A DNA stretch of 64,000 nt from a bacterium (GTDB lineage Bacteria > Oederibacteriota > CAKKQC01): contig CAKKQC010000023.1 of the NCBI GenBank assembly GCA_919901855.1, positions 21,876 to 85,875 on the forward strand, given 5' to 3'. The position numbers and the translations under genes were made by a program. The notes below the pieces were generated by a model. The model saw only the letters and a program-made list of their open reading frames with translations, was not told where the DNA came from and searched no databases. This document shows positions 52,481 through 60,782 of this stretch, piece after piece (position 1 is the first letter of the stretch; each line of letters opens with the position of its first letter).

Positions 52481-53968
52481 TCAGCCCGCGACCTTGACGA
52501 GATACCCGAGGAGCGCCCGCACCGGGCATCCGGTGGCTCCCGCCTGGGTGTAGGCTCCCTCGCGGTCCGACCACGCCGTCCCCGCGATGTCCAGGTGCGC
52601 CCACGAGGCGCCTCCGACGGCATCCTTGAGGAACAGCCCGCCCATGATCGTGCTGGCTTCCTTCCGGGTCGCCGTGTTGCGGAGATCCGCCACCCGGCTC
52701 TTGAGCATCTCCTCGTAGTCCTTGACCAGCGGGAGCTGCCACATCGGCTCGCCCGCGGCCTCGCCGGCCGCGATGAGCGCCGTCACGAGAGCCTGGTCCG
52801 TCCCCATGATCGCGGTCACGCCCGTCCCCAGCGCGGTCACCGCCCCGCCCGTCAGGGTCGCGATGTCGATGACGTGGTCGGGCTTCTCCTTGACCGCGTG
52901 CGCGAGCGCGTCGGCGATTATCAACCTGCCCTCGGCGTCCGTATTGAGGACTTCGACTGTCTTCCCGCTGGCGAGCTTCAGGACGTCTCCGGGCTTGATG
53001 GCCGAGCCTGATGGCATGTTCTCGACCGCCGGGATGTACCCGTCGATCTGGATCGGAAGCTTGAGCGCGTCCGCGGCTTTCATCACGGCCATGACCGTCG
53101 CCGCCCCCGCCATGTCGCACTTCATCGTCTCCATCGACTCCGCCGGCTTGAGGGAGAGGCCGCCCGAGTCGAAGGTCACGCCTTTGCCGACCAGCGCGAT
53201 CCGGGTCTTGGGCTTGCTCCCCTGGTACTTGAGGTAGATGAACACCGGCGGGTTGACGCTCCCCCGTCCGACGCCCGCCACGCCGCCCATTCCCATGCGC
53301 TCCAGCGTCTTGAGGTCGAAGACCTTCGCCCGGACGCGGCCGCCGAGCTTCGAGGCGCGTTCCGCCAGCTTCTGCGGAGTCAGGTGGGACGGCGGCTCGT
53401 TGACGAGGTCCCGGGCCAGCACGGCCGCATTCGCGGCGGCTTCGCCTAGCGCGGCCCCCGCGTTGATTTCCTTCGCCCCCGCGTCCTCCGGGTGCAGGAG
53501 AACGGCATGCTCGAGCGGCCCGGGCGTCCCGTCGGACGTCGTCTTGTGGGCCGTGAACCGGTACGATCCCAGGATCGCGCCCTCGACGATGGCCTGCGCG
53601 CACCGCCGAACCTTCCCCGCGTCGCCCTTCTCGGGGAACAGGATCGTGACGCCCTTGAGATGGGCCGCCGCGGCCGCCTTGCACGCCACGGCCGCGCCGC
53701 GCCGGTAGGCCTCGTCACCGAGGCCCTGGAGCGGCCCCACCCCGGCCAGCAGGACCCGCCGGGCGGGATCCTCGTCTTCCGGATGCACGAGCGCGACCTG
53801 GGCCACCTTGCCCGTGAAACCCTCGTGCCGAACGGCCACCATCAGCCGCTTGAGCGAGGCCTCGCCGCCCTTCCACCCCATCGGTGCCGGCGCCCCTTCC
53901 GCCATGAAAACGACCAGCGTCTGTTCCGAGCCCTTCCACCGCGAGAGTCCGAGGACCTTCACCTGCAC
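52481..53968 (-). CDS. pepA: Leucyl aminopeptidase, M17 family
   Basis: A 495-residue cytoplasmic zinc/manganese aminopeptidase. The C-terminal catalytic domain has VGKGVTFDSGGLSLKP (metal and catalytic lysine), MKCDMAGAATVMAV, VENMPSGSAIKPGDV and the family signature NTDAEGRL. The N-terminal half is the usual macro-like domain. Start: GTG at 53968 with AAGGAGG 6 bases upstream, the clearest Shine-Dalgarno in the window, and a TAGAAT hexamer about 36 bases upstream. It leads a minus-strand unit that continues to the small ORF, the sprA-like gene, the secreted protein and the PorV-type gene. Confidence 0.95.
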   Translation of the reverse strand: MQVKVLGLSRWKGSEQTLVVFMAEGAPAPMGWKGGEASLKRLMVAVRHEGFTGKVAQVALVHPEDEDPARRVLLAGVGPLQGLGDEAYRRGAAVACKAAAAAHLKGVTILFPEKGDAGKVRRCAQAIVEGAILGSYRFTAHKTTSDGTPGPLEHAVLLHPEDAGAKEINAGAALGEAAANAAVLARDLVNEPPSHLTPQKLAERASKLGGRVRAKVFDLKTLERMGMGGVAGVGRGSVNPPVFIYLKYQGSKPKTRIALVGKGVTFDSGGLSLKPAESMETMKCDMAGAATVMAVMKAADALKLPIQIDGYIPAVENMPSGSAIKPGDVLKLASGKTVEVLNTDAEGRLIIADALAHAVKEKPDHVIDIATLTGGAVTALGTGVTAIMGTDQALVTALIAAGEAAGEPMWQLPLVKDYEEMLKSRVADLRNTATRKEASTIMGGLFLKDAVGGASWAHLDIAGTAWSDREGAYTQAGATGCPVRALLGYLVKVAG

Positions 53969-53974
53969 TTTGAG

Positions 53975-53981
53975 CCTCCTT
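53975..53981 (-). promoter_or_regulatory. Strong ribosome-binding site of pepA
   Basis: AAGGAGG on the minus strand, 6 bases before the GTG start. It fixes that start and contrasts with the leaderless-looking genes elsewhere in the window. Confidence 0.7.
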
Positions 53982-54004
53982 GACGGGACCGCCCTCTACT
54001 GTTG

Positions 54005-54027
54005 ATTCTATTGATACTGCATAGAAT
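54005..54027. promoter_or_regulatory. Back-to-back TAGAAT hexamers for pepA and the LivJ-like gene
   Basis: ATTCTA at 54005-54010 (TAGAAT on the minus strand, toward pepA) and TAGAAT at 54022-54027 (plus strand, toward the LivJ-like gene) face away from each other across 11 bases. A second plus-strand option is TTGAGC (54034) with TATCAT (54057) at a 17-base spacing. Confidence 0.4.
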
Positions 54028-54060
54028 ATTCCGTTGAGCGGACCGGTCACTTATGGTATC

Positions 54061-55251
54061 ATGCGCGCTACCGTGAACAGAAGCCCCATCCGCGATCGTG
54101 CTTTCATCAGCGTTCCCGCGATGATCACGGGCCTCCTGACCGCCACTCTCCTGGCCGGCTGTAACCGCGAGCCCGACGCCGTGCTTATCGGCGTGAGCTG
54201 TCCCCTGACCGGCGACCAGGCCAAGATCGGCTCCGACATGCTGCACGGCGCCGAACTCGCGGTGGCCGAGGCCAACGCGGCCGGGGGCCTGTTGGCCAAG
54301 CCGGTCCGCGTCTTCGCCCTCGACGACCAGCACAACGCGACCCAGGCGGTCGCCGCCGCCCACCGCTTCGTCTCCTCGAAGGCCGTGCTCGGCGCCATCG
54401 CGCACCTCAACTCCGCCTGCAGCCTCCCCGCCTCCGACATCTACGCCCGCGGCGGGCTCGTGCAGGTCACGCCGTGCTCGACGAACATCGGCCTCACGCG
54501 GCGCGGCCTCCAGACGCTCTTCCGCATGTGCGCGCACGACGGCACCCAGGGGTCGGCGGCCGCCGTCTTCGCGGTGCGGACGGTCAAGGCCGTGCGCGTG
54601 TTCGTCCTGGACGACAAGTCGACGTACGGGCAGGGCCTTTCGGACGAGTTCGCGAAGGCCGCGGTCGTGCTCGGGGCGAAGATCATCGGACGCGACAGCC
54701 TCAACCAGGGCGAGAAGGACTTCAGCGCCCTCCTGACCCGGATCCGGACCCTCAAACCCCAGCTCGTCTTCTTCGGCGGCATGTACCCGGAGGCGGCCCT
54801 GCTGGCCAAGCAGTCCCGCGACCTCGGGCTCAAGGCCACGCTCCTCGGGGGCGACGGACTCTACGACAAGACCCTGATCCAGCTCGCCGGCCCGGCCTCC
54901 GCCGAAGGCGTCTGCGCTACGATGGTGGGGCTCGACATGAGCCGCATCCGCGCCGCGAAGTCGTTCGTGGAAGCCTACGAGAAGCGCTTCGGCCAGGTCG
55001 GCCCCTACTCCCCCTACGCCTACGACGCGACCCGGGTCGTGATCGAGGCGATCCGCCGCGCCGGGGTTGCCGACCGGGCCAAGGTCGTCGCCGAGGTGCG
55101 GAACACGAAGCACTTCAAAGGCGTGACGGGCGAGACCACGTTCGATGCCAACGGCGACACGCTCAACCAGGTGATCAGCATCTACACCGTGCGCAACGGC
55201 GTCTGGGTGTACCGGGGCGAGTCCAAGGGCCTCCCCGCAGGCAAGCCCTGA
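54061..55251 (+). CDS. Branched-chain amino acid-type substrate-binding lipoprotein (LivJ-like)
   Basis: About 396 residues. A lipobox LLAGC (Cys34 from the ATG at 54061) follows a hydrophobic stretch, so it is probably a lipoprotein. The rest is a type I periplasmic binding fold: VLIGVSCPLTGDQAKIGSDMLHGAELAVAEANAAGG, then GAIAHLNSACSLPASDIYARGGLVQVTPCSTN and LVFFGGMYPEAALLAKQSRDLGL. The family captures branched-chain amino acids or related compounds for an ABC transporter, but no livH/M/G/F genes are nearby. Start choice is uncertain: TTG 54034, ATG 54061 and GTG 54073 all keep the signal sequence. Confidence 0.8.
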   Translation: MRATVNRSPIRDRAFISVPAMITGLLTATLLAGCNREPDAVLIGVSCPLTGDQAKIGSDMLHGAELAVAEANAAGGLLAKPVRVFALDDQHNATQAVAAAHRFVSSKAVLGAIAHLNSACSLPASDIYARGGLVQVTPCSTNIGLTRRGLQTLFRMCAHDGTQGSAAAVFAVRTVKAVRVFVLDDKSTYGQGLSDEFAKAAVVLGAKIIGRDSLNQGEKDFSALLTRIRTLKPQLVFFGGMYPEAALLAKQSRDLGLKATLLGGDGLYDKTLIQLAGPASAEGVCATMVGLDMSRIRAAKSFVEAYEKRFGQVGPYSPYAYDATRVVIEAIRRAGVADRAKVVAEVRNTKHFKGVTGETTFDANGDTLNQVISIYTVRNGVWVYRGESKGLPAGKP

Positions 55252-55283
55252 CGCCCGACTTCGGCGTGGGTCGCACTTTCGAG

Positions 55284-55301
55284 TTCGGCCACTGTCACCC
55301 G
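55284..55301 (-). repeat. Second copy of the 18-base motif found in the structured element
   Basis: TTCGGCCACTGTCACCCG on the plus strand; its reverse complement occurs at 43044-43061. Similarity extends to CTTnCGAn on one side (26 bases with two differences). It lies in the 70-base gap after the stop of the LivJ-like gene, flanked by CGTGGG and CCCACG, which could pair. This points to a dispersed extragenic repeat family. Confidence 0.55.
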
Positions 55302-55321
55302 CTCCCACGACACTGCACCTC

Positions 55322-57256
55322 ATGCGACTGATCCTGCTCACCGTCGTGCTCGTGACCGCCCGGCTTCTGGCCGGCTGGCGCGGCGCCGGATATCTCTCGG
55401 ACCTAAACACTGTAGACCCCGGCCAGTGGCTCGACGCCGGCGACCGGATTCTCGCCGGATCGTGGCCGTTCCGCGACTGGACCGGAATCTACGGCCCGCT
55501 GCTCTACGCCTGGGGCGCCGGCTGGTACAAGTTACTGGGCGCCGACTGGCACGCCGCCGCCCTCATGCTCGAGGCCGTGTCCCCCGCCGTCTGCCTCGTC
55601 CTCGCCGCGCTCGTCGCGGCATGGGCCCTGCCCACCGCGGGCTGGCGCCTGCTCTTCCTCCTCGCGGTCGCCGCGCTCGGGCTGGACGCCTGCTACTGGG
55701 CGCCCGCCCTGCGCGTCTGGCTTCCGCTGGCCGGGCTCGCATGGGCCACGGCCTCGCTGCGGCACGGCCACGGCCTCCGCGCGGGCCTGGCCGCCGCCCT
55801 CTGCGGCCTCAGCCCGTTCGTGAGCCCCGAGGCCGGGCTCGCGGCCGTCGCCGCCTGCCTGATCGCCCTGCTGCGTCCCGTCGCGACTCCGCTCGCGCCT
55901 CCGCGCCGTGCCGTCTTCGTTGCCTGTCTGCTGGCCCCGGCCGTGGCCGCGCTCGTCTTCGCCCCGCGACCCACGCTGACCTTCATCCATGCCACGGCCT
56001 CGCTCTCTACTTCCGCGAACTGGATCTGGGGCGTGCCCTTCCCGGGGTCCGCCTACCCGTGGCGGCGCGTCCTCTTCCTCGCGCCGTTCGCGCTGACCGC
56101 GGCCGCCCTCCTGTTCGCCGGGCTGGGATTCCTGCGGCGGCGCGAGCAGGCGGACCCCGCGGGCGACCTCGCGCACGCCGTCTTCGCCGCACTCGTCCTC
56201 CGAACCGTGCTGGGCCGCACGGACATTCCGCATCTCCTCTTCTCCCTGCCCCCCGTGCTCGTCCTCTGGTTCCGGCTCGGCGCCCGACTGCCCCTGCTCC
56301 CCGGCATCGTCTCCGGCGCCGTCGTCGTTGCCGGAGCGGTCCCCTACGCGATGATGAGCGTCGCGGAGGGCCAGACCGGGCGACTCACCCGCCTGGCCCT
56401 GCCTCGCCCCGCGACCCGGCCGGTCATGGGAGAGCGGGTAGCGGCCCCTTCCGCCTTCGCCGCGCGGCTGGATCGCATCGTCGCGGCAGCCCGGCCGTTC
56501 ACCCGGCCGGATCGGCCGGTGCTCTCCCTGCCCGGGCCGGTCTTCGCCCATCTCCTGCGCCGGCCAAACGCGCTGCCCCTCGCGATCCCGGAGCTGCTGG
56601 GCGGACGCGCCGCTGGGGGGCCGTGGGCGCTCGCGGTCCTCAACACGGCGCCTCCCTCGGTCGTCGTCATCGACGACGCCCAGTGCCTGCCCTGGGATGG
56701 CCAGTTCGTCCCGCCGGATTCGCGGAGCCGTCCGCCGGGCCGCCTGACCTGGTCCACGCCCGCCGACGAGGCGATCACCCGGGACCTGCGGCGCTGGCTC
56801 GCGGCAAACTACTCCCTGGCAGCCACCGTCGACGGGGCGAGAATCATGGTCCCGCGCCACCCGTCCCGGCCGCCCGCCGAACTCATCCTGGCGAGCCTCG
56901 CCCCTGCCCCGGCGGAGCTCGGGCACCTGCCCGGCGGCGACCTGGCCCGGATCCCGGTGGCGGGGCTCGCGTGCGACGAGATCCGGCTCACCGTCCTCTG
57001 CCGGTATGCCCCCGGACTCGCGTCGTTCGCGAAGACCTACGTGCGGGTGCACGCCGTCGACCGGACCGGACGGATTCACGGCGGCGTCCTGCCGGTTCCC
57101 CCGGCGTCCCTCGCCCTCGATCTCCGCGTCCCCGTGCCGCGCGTCCCCCTCGTCCGCATCGACCTCGAGGTGGGCAGTCCCGGCACGTTCAACCCCGCGC
57201 CGCGGATCGTGGACGTGCCCGTCGTTCGACTGGTCCGGTATACTGGGACCCCATGA
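55322..57256 (+). CDS. GT-C-like polytopic membrane protein
   Basis: A 644-residue protein with about 10-11 hydrophobic helices in the first 360 residues and a soluble C-terminal portion with beta-rich content. The first outer loop has NTVDPGQWLDAGDRILAGSWPFRDWTGIYGPLLYAWGAGWY, a pattern (acidic residue, G-x-x-P-F-x-D, Y-G-P-L) seen in membrane glycosyltransferases of the PMT/GT39-like group. No specific family or sugar can be named. It overlaps the next lipoprotein gene by ATGA. The gap before it carries the dispersed 18-base repeat. Confidence 0.65.
   Translation: MRLILLTVVLVTARLLAGWRGAGYLSDLNTVDPGQWLDAGDRILAGSWPFRDWTGIYGPLLYAWGAGWYKLLGADWHAAALMLEAVSPAVCLVLAALVAAWALPTAGWRLLFLLAVAALGLDACYWAPALRVWLPLAGLAWATASLRHGHGLRAGLAAALCGLSPFVSPEAGLAAVAACLIALLRPVATPLAPPRRAVFVACLLAPAVAALVFAPRPTLTFIHATASLSTSANWIWGVPFPGSAYPWRRVLFLAPFALTAAALLFAGLGFLRRREQADPAGDLAHAVFAALVLRTVLGRTDIPHLLFSLPPVLVLWFRLGARLPLLPGIVSGAVVVAGAVPYAMMSVAEGQTGRLTRLALPRPATRPVMGERVAAPSAFAARLDRIVAAARPFTRPDRPVLSLPGPVFAHLLRRPNALPLAIPELLGGRAAGGPWALAVLNTAPPSVVVIDDAQCLPWDGQFVPPDSRSRPPGRLTWSTPADEAITRDLRRWLAANYSLAATVDGARIMVPRHPSRPPAELILASLAPAPAELGHLPGGDLARIPVAGLACDEIRLTVLCRYAPGLASFAKTYVRVHAVDRTGRIHGGVLPVPPASLALDLRVPVPRVPLVRIDLEVGSPGTFNPAPRIVDVPVVRLVRYTGTP
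57239..57244 (+). promoter_or_regulatory. -10 hexamer for the GNA1162-like lipoprotein gene
   Basis: TATACT inside the last codons of the GT-C-like gene, 8 bases before the ATG at 57253. It may give this gene an internal, near-leaderless promoter. Confidence 0.35.
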
Positions 57257-57861
57257 GGCGCGCCTGGCCGATCCTGCTGGCGGTCGTGGTCGCGGGCTGC
57301 CACGAGCCCGTCAAGCGCGTTCAGCACGACACGCCCTTCCCGGCCTCCATCGCCCTCCTGCCGATGAACAACTTCGCGAACAATGTCCGGGGGCCTCACC
57401 TGATCCGCAAGCTCGTCGAGATGCGGCTCATCGGCGCGGGATTCGATTCCATGGACCTCAGGGAGATCGACCGTCGGCTGGATGGGATCGGCATCACGGA
57501 CGGCGGCCAGCTCGGCGCCGTCCAGCCGCAGAAGCTGGGGGAAGTCCTCGGGGTCCAGGGCCTCCTCTACGGCGAAGTCCTCCAGTTCGGGTACACGAAT
57601 CTCGGCGTCTTCAACAAGCGCGTCGTCGAGGTCCACCTCGTGCTCGTGGAGACCGCCACAGGCCGCAAGCTCTGGGAGGCGACGAGGAAGGAAACCACCT
57701 CGAAGGTCGGGCTGAACGCCGACACCATCAAGGAGAACCTCGTGACGGGTCTGGTGGAGAAATACGCGGAGACCATCCTCAAGAATCCCCTGCGTCCCGA
57801 AGCGGAGACCGTGGTCCAATCGCTGATGCGGGACCTCAACCGGACGAAGCGTAGCTGGTAG
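57253..57861 (+). CDS. GNA1162-like (DUF799-type) lipoprotein
   Basis: A 202-residue lipoprotein with lipobox VVAGC (Cys16). The mature part resembles the GNA1162/DUF799 group: PASIALLPMNNFANNVRGPHLIRKLVEMRLIGAGFDSMDL at the start, then GEVLGVQGLLYGEVLQFGYTNLGVFNKRVVEVHLVLVETATGRKLWEATRKETT. Members sit beside CsgG-like export lipoproteins in other bacteria; none is seen here. It converges with the next gene with only 4 bases between their stops and no visible terminator. Confidence 0.7.
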   Translation: MRRAWPILLAVVVAGCHEPVKRVQHDTPFPASIALLPMNNFANNVRGPHLIRKLVEMRLIGAGFDSMDLREIDRRLDGIGITDGGQLGAVQPQKLGEVLGVQGLLYGEVLQFGYTNLGVFNKRVVEVHLVLVETATGRKLWEATRKETTSKVGLNADTIKENLVTGLVEKYAETILKNPLRPEAETVVQSLMRDLNRTKRSW

Positions 57862-57865
57862 GGGG

Positions 57866-58402
57866 TTAAAAGAGCGACTTCGGCTTTTCCGGCTCTTTCG
57901 GCGGCGGCGACGGCGCCGCGGCCGGCGCACTCTCTCCCGTCTCCTTGTCGGCCCCCGACTGCTTCGACTCCCCCGCGACCGTCGGGGTCTTGCGGGTCCC
58001 CGCGCCCGGGGCCGCGGTAGCCGCCTTCGCCGGCACCACCGCCCCCCGCAGCCGGCTCCCCAGTCCCTGCTGGATCGCCATCAGCGCCCGGTCGCCCCAC
58101 GGGTTCATGGCCCCGGGAGCCGTCACGGTCGCCATGGGCACCTGCGCGTTCGTGATAACGACCTGGATCGTGTTTCCGCCCGTAAAGAATCCCGTGGTCT
58201 GGAGGTTCAGGACGCCCTTCTCCTGGTCCGCCTCGTAGAGCACGGCGCCCTTCTGGCCGCAGAGCCCCGCGATCGCGGCCCGGAACACCTCGTCGTACGA
58301 GTGGTCCGGGTAGGTTGCCATCCGCACGGTCTGGCACCCGGACAACGCGATCGCCGCCAGCAGGCAAGGGGCGATGAGGCGGCACGCGCGGGTCACCGTC
58401 AT
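57866..58402 (-). CDS. Lipoprotein of unknown function with Pro/Ala-rich tail
   Basis: A 178-residue lipoprotein with lipobox LSGC (Cys23). A compact domain spans about residues 30-115 (SYDEVFRAAIAGLCGQKGAVLYEADQEKGVLNLQTTGFFTGGNTIQVVITNAQ). It is followed by a low-complexity tail rich in Ala, Pro, Lys and Glu that could reach across the periplasm. Family not recognised. It starts inside the end of the upstream outer-membrane gene (ATGA), so the two are co-translated and may work together. Confidence 0.7.
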   Translation of the reverse strand: MTVTRACRLIAPCLLAAIALSGCQTVRMATYPDHSYDEVFRAAIAGLCGQKGAVLYEADQEKGVLNLQTTGFFTGGNTIQVVITNAQVPMATVTAPGAMNPWGDRALMAIQQGLGSRLRGAVVPAKAATAAPGAGTRKTPTVAGESKQSGADKETGESAPAAAPSPPPKEPEKPKSLF

Positions 58403-59241
58403 GCTCCGCAGATCGACCGGAACTTCTTGACGAACCGGAGATGGAGCATCAACGTCTTCTGCTTGTTTCCGCTCGCTTCGTTAACCGTCTGGTACGCGCC
58501 GCCCAGGCTGAGGTTGAGCGGCCGGAGTAGCAGGTCGAACCCCGGCGTGGCCACGATCGGCTGGGACGGCAGGGACGCGGAAGACGAGAACGAATACCCG
58601 CCCGACGTCACCGACACCAACGTCAGCCCGCCCATCTCCATCGAGAAGTCGACGTACGGGATGAACTTGAGCGCACTGCCGAGGTTAAGCCCGAGCTGGA
58701 TGCCGGCCTGAAACCCGTACATGAGCGCCATCATCATCATCGTCGAATAGACGGTTTGGCGCCGCCCCCAGTAGTCGGTGTACGAGTAACTCGAGGACCC
58801 GATCATGTCGACGAAGTTGAAGTGCAGCCCGGCGTAGATCGGCATGCTGTTGTCGTCCGAGTCCTTGCTGAGCGGATCGATGAAGACGTTCACGGGAAAG
58901 CTCTCGCCGAATCCGAAGATCGACATCTTGCCCCCGCCGTCCGTGTCCTGGCTCCCGATGATGAGGGGGACGCCCATGCCGTAGGACCACCCGCCGTTCT
59001 CCCACGCCTTCTCCATCCGCCCGAACCCGAAGTTGAAGCTGTTCAGGCTGAACGGCCCGTCCGGGTTGTCCATCGACACGTGCATGTAGTCGATGCTCGT
59101 GACCTGCGTGATCTCGGTCGATGTCATGTTCATCATCGGATTCGGCGGGGGCGCGAACTTGATCGGGAACTCCGCCCGGACCGGCGCGGCCACGACAGCC
59201 ACCGCCAGCACCACCGCGAACCGCAACCCGTTTCCCGTCAT
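58399..59241 (-). CDS. Putative outer-membrane protein
   Basis: A 280-residue protein with a signal peptide (LRFAVVLAVAVVAAPVRA, cleavage near residue 24). The mature part alternates short amphipathic strands rich in Gly, Ser, Tyr and Met (FNFGFGRMEKAWENGGWSYGMGVPLIIG, FDLLLRPLNLSLGGAYQTV), suggesting a beta-barrel. It does not end in Phe, and a few charged residues follow the last strand. Family not recognised. It is coupled by ATGA to the lipoprotein gene downstream and lies 32 bases after the radical SAM gene. Confidence 0.6.
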   Translation of the reverse strand: MTGNGLRFAVVLAVAVVAAPVRAEFPIKFAPPPNPMMNMTSTEITQVTSIDYMHVSMDNPDGPFSLNSFNFGFGRMEKAWENGGWSYGMGVPLIIGSQDTDGGGKMSIFGFGESFPVNVFIDPLSKDSDDNSMPIYAGLHFNFVDMIGSSSYSYTDYWGRRQTVYSTMMMMALMYGFQAGIQLGLNLGSALKFIPYVDFSMEMGGLTLVSVTSGGYSFSSSASLPSQPIVATPGFDLLLRPLNLSLGGAYQTVNEASGNKQKTLMLHLRFVKKFRSICGA

Positions 59242-59273
59242 GGAGTCAGGCTACGTCCGAAACGTCGAGCCTG

Positions 59274-60770
59274 TCAAGCGACCGGGGCGGACGCCCCGCG
59301 CTGCGGCGCATAGTCCCGCTCGTGCCCGAGCAGGGACCTGAGTCCCCGGAACGCGAGCTCGAGGTCGCGCCATGACCGCACGCTGGCCAGCGACCGGAGG
59401 AGAAACCGGGGGTCGCGGTGGAGCCCCCAGATCCGGCGGGCCCAGAGGACGGGGTCGACGGGCGACTTCACGATCGGCCGCGACTCCCCGTACCGGTCGT
59501 AGTCGCCGGGGGGGATCGAGAACCAGCCGCGGTCCAGGATGTAGCGGTGAAGCGGGGTCCCGGGATACGGAATCACGATGTTGGCCTCCAGGCAGTCGCC
59601 GGGCTTCGCCTTGTAGAGCAGGAGCTCGCGTGCCACGTCGTACGTGCGCCGGATCTCGGCCTCGCCCTCCCACGGGAACCCGACCATGGTCGTCACCATG
59701 ACCGCGAACCCGTGGTCCTTGGCCAGCTTCACCCCGCGGACGATCTCGGCCACGGTCTCGTCCTTCGCGATCCGCTTCAGCGTGTCGTCGTTCCCCGACT
59801 CCAGCGCGATCTTGAGCAGCCGGAACCCCGCCCGCTTCATGAGCTCGACCCGGTCGGGCGTCACGCTGTCCGCCCGGCAGTTCGACGAGATCATGACCTT
59901 CCCCGCGACGCCGATCCGCTCGAGCTCCTCCGTGAAAGCCCGGAGCCAGGCGAGATCCCAGATGCCGCCGGCCTCGTTGTCGTCGAAGACCTCGCGGACC
60001 CCGTACCGATCCACGAGGCTCTTGATCTCGCGCGCCACGTCCCCGGGGTCCCGCAGCCGCGCCTTGTTCCCCCAGAACGCGTACTGCCAGATGCAGAACG
60101 TGCACCGCCCCGGCCCCTTTACGGTCCCGCACCCGCGTCCGCTCAGTATGTACGCCACGGGCCGGTGGAGGTAGGCCTCGCCGTACCGCCACCACTGCGT
60201 GAGATCCCGGTCGATCCACGGCAGGGAGCTGAGATCCCTGACCGGCCGGCAGGTCCCGGTCGAGGCCGCCCTCCCCCCCTCGAGCCGCCATACGCCGCCC
60301 GGGAGGGCGCGGGTGTCCCCGCGCAGGTGCCGAGCGATCCCGAGAACGGAGAGGTCGTAGTCGCCGCCCGTCGCGACGAAGTCCACGGGGCACGCGCGGA
60401 GCGACTCTTTCGGGAAATAGGAGACGTGGTCGCCCGCGAGCACGACGCGGGTCCGCGGGAGCCGGACCTTGAGGTCGCGGATGAACTCCCAGTGGCGGGT
60501 CACGAGCGACGCCTTGGTCTCGAGGACGACGAGGTCGGGATCGCCCGCCTCGAGCCGGGCGCGCCAGGCCGCGGGAGTTTCGCCCGCGGCTATGCCGTCC
60601 ATCCACGCGACTTCGAAGCCCTCCCGCTTGAGCAGGCTCGCGGCCTGCGCCATCACGAGGGGGTAGATGCGGACTTCCTTGGAGTGCGTGAAGGAGAAGA
60701 TCCGGCTCTGGGTCATCACCGGGATCCTCCCCTCGTGGAGCAGCGGGGGGTAGCAGAGGGCGACGCGCAC
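59274..60770 (-). CDS. Radical SAM protein with B12-binding-like N-terminal domain and unusual cysteine spacing
   Basis: A 498-residue enzyme of the BchE-like class. Residues 1-160 look like a cobalamin-binding Rossmann domain (MRVALCYPP, LVMAQAASLLKREGFEV, DPDLVVLETKAS, VVLAGDHVSYFP), but the usual DxHxxG cobalamin motif is not visible. The radical SAM barrel starts near 205. The cluster cysteines are Cys214, Cys223 and Cys226, a CX8CX2C spacing instead of CX3CX2C. Later motifs fit the fold: VFDDNEAGGIWDL, ISSNCRADSVTPDRVELMKRAGFRLLKIALESGND. Substrate unknown. It sits between two envelope-protein genes and 12 bases after the lipoprotein gene. Confidence 0.85.
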   Translation of the reverse strand: MRVALCYPPLLHEGRIPVMTQSRIFSFTHSKEVRIYPLVMAQAASLLKREGFEVAWMDGIAAGETPAAWRARLEAGDPDLVVLETKASLVTRHWEFIRDLKVRLPRTRVVLAGDHVSYFPKESLRACPVDFVATGGDYDLSVLGIARHLRGDTRALPGGVWRLEGGRAASTGTCRPVRDLSSLPWIDRDLTQWWRYGEAYLHRPVAYILSGRGCGTVKGPGRCTFCIWQYAFWGNKARLRDPGDVAREIKSLVDRYGVREVFDDNEAGGIWDLAWLRAFTEELERIGVAGKVMISSNCRADSVTPDRVELMKRAGFRLLKIALESGNDDTLKRIAKDETVAEIVRGVKLAKDHGFAVMVTTMVGFPWEGEAEIRRTYDVARELLLYKAKPGDCLEANIVIPYPGTPLHRYILDRGWFSIPPGDYDRYGESRPIVKSPVDPVLWARRIWGLHRDPRFLLRSLASVRSWRDLELAFRGLRSLLGHERDYAPQRGASAPVA

Positions 60771-60782
60771 CTCGAGGCCCCC

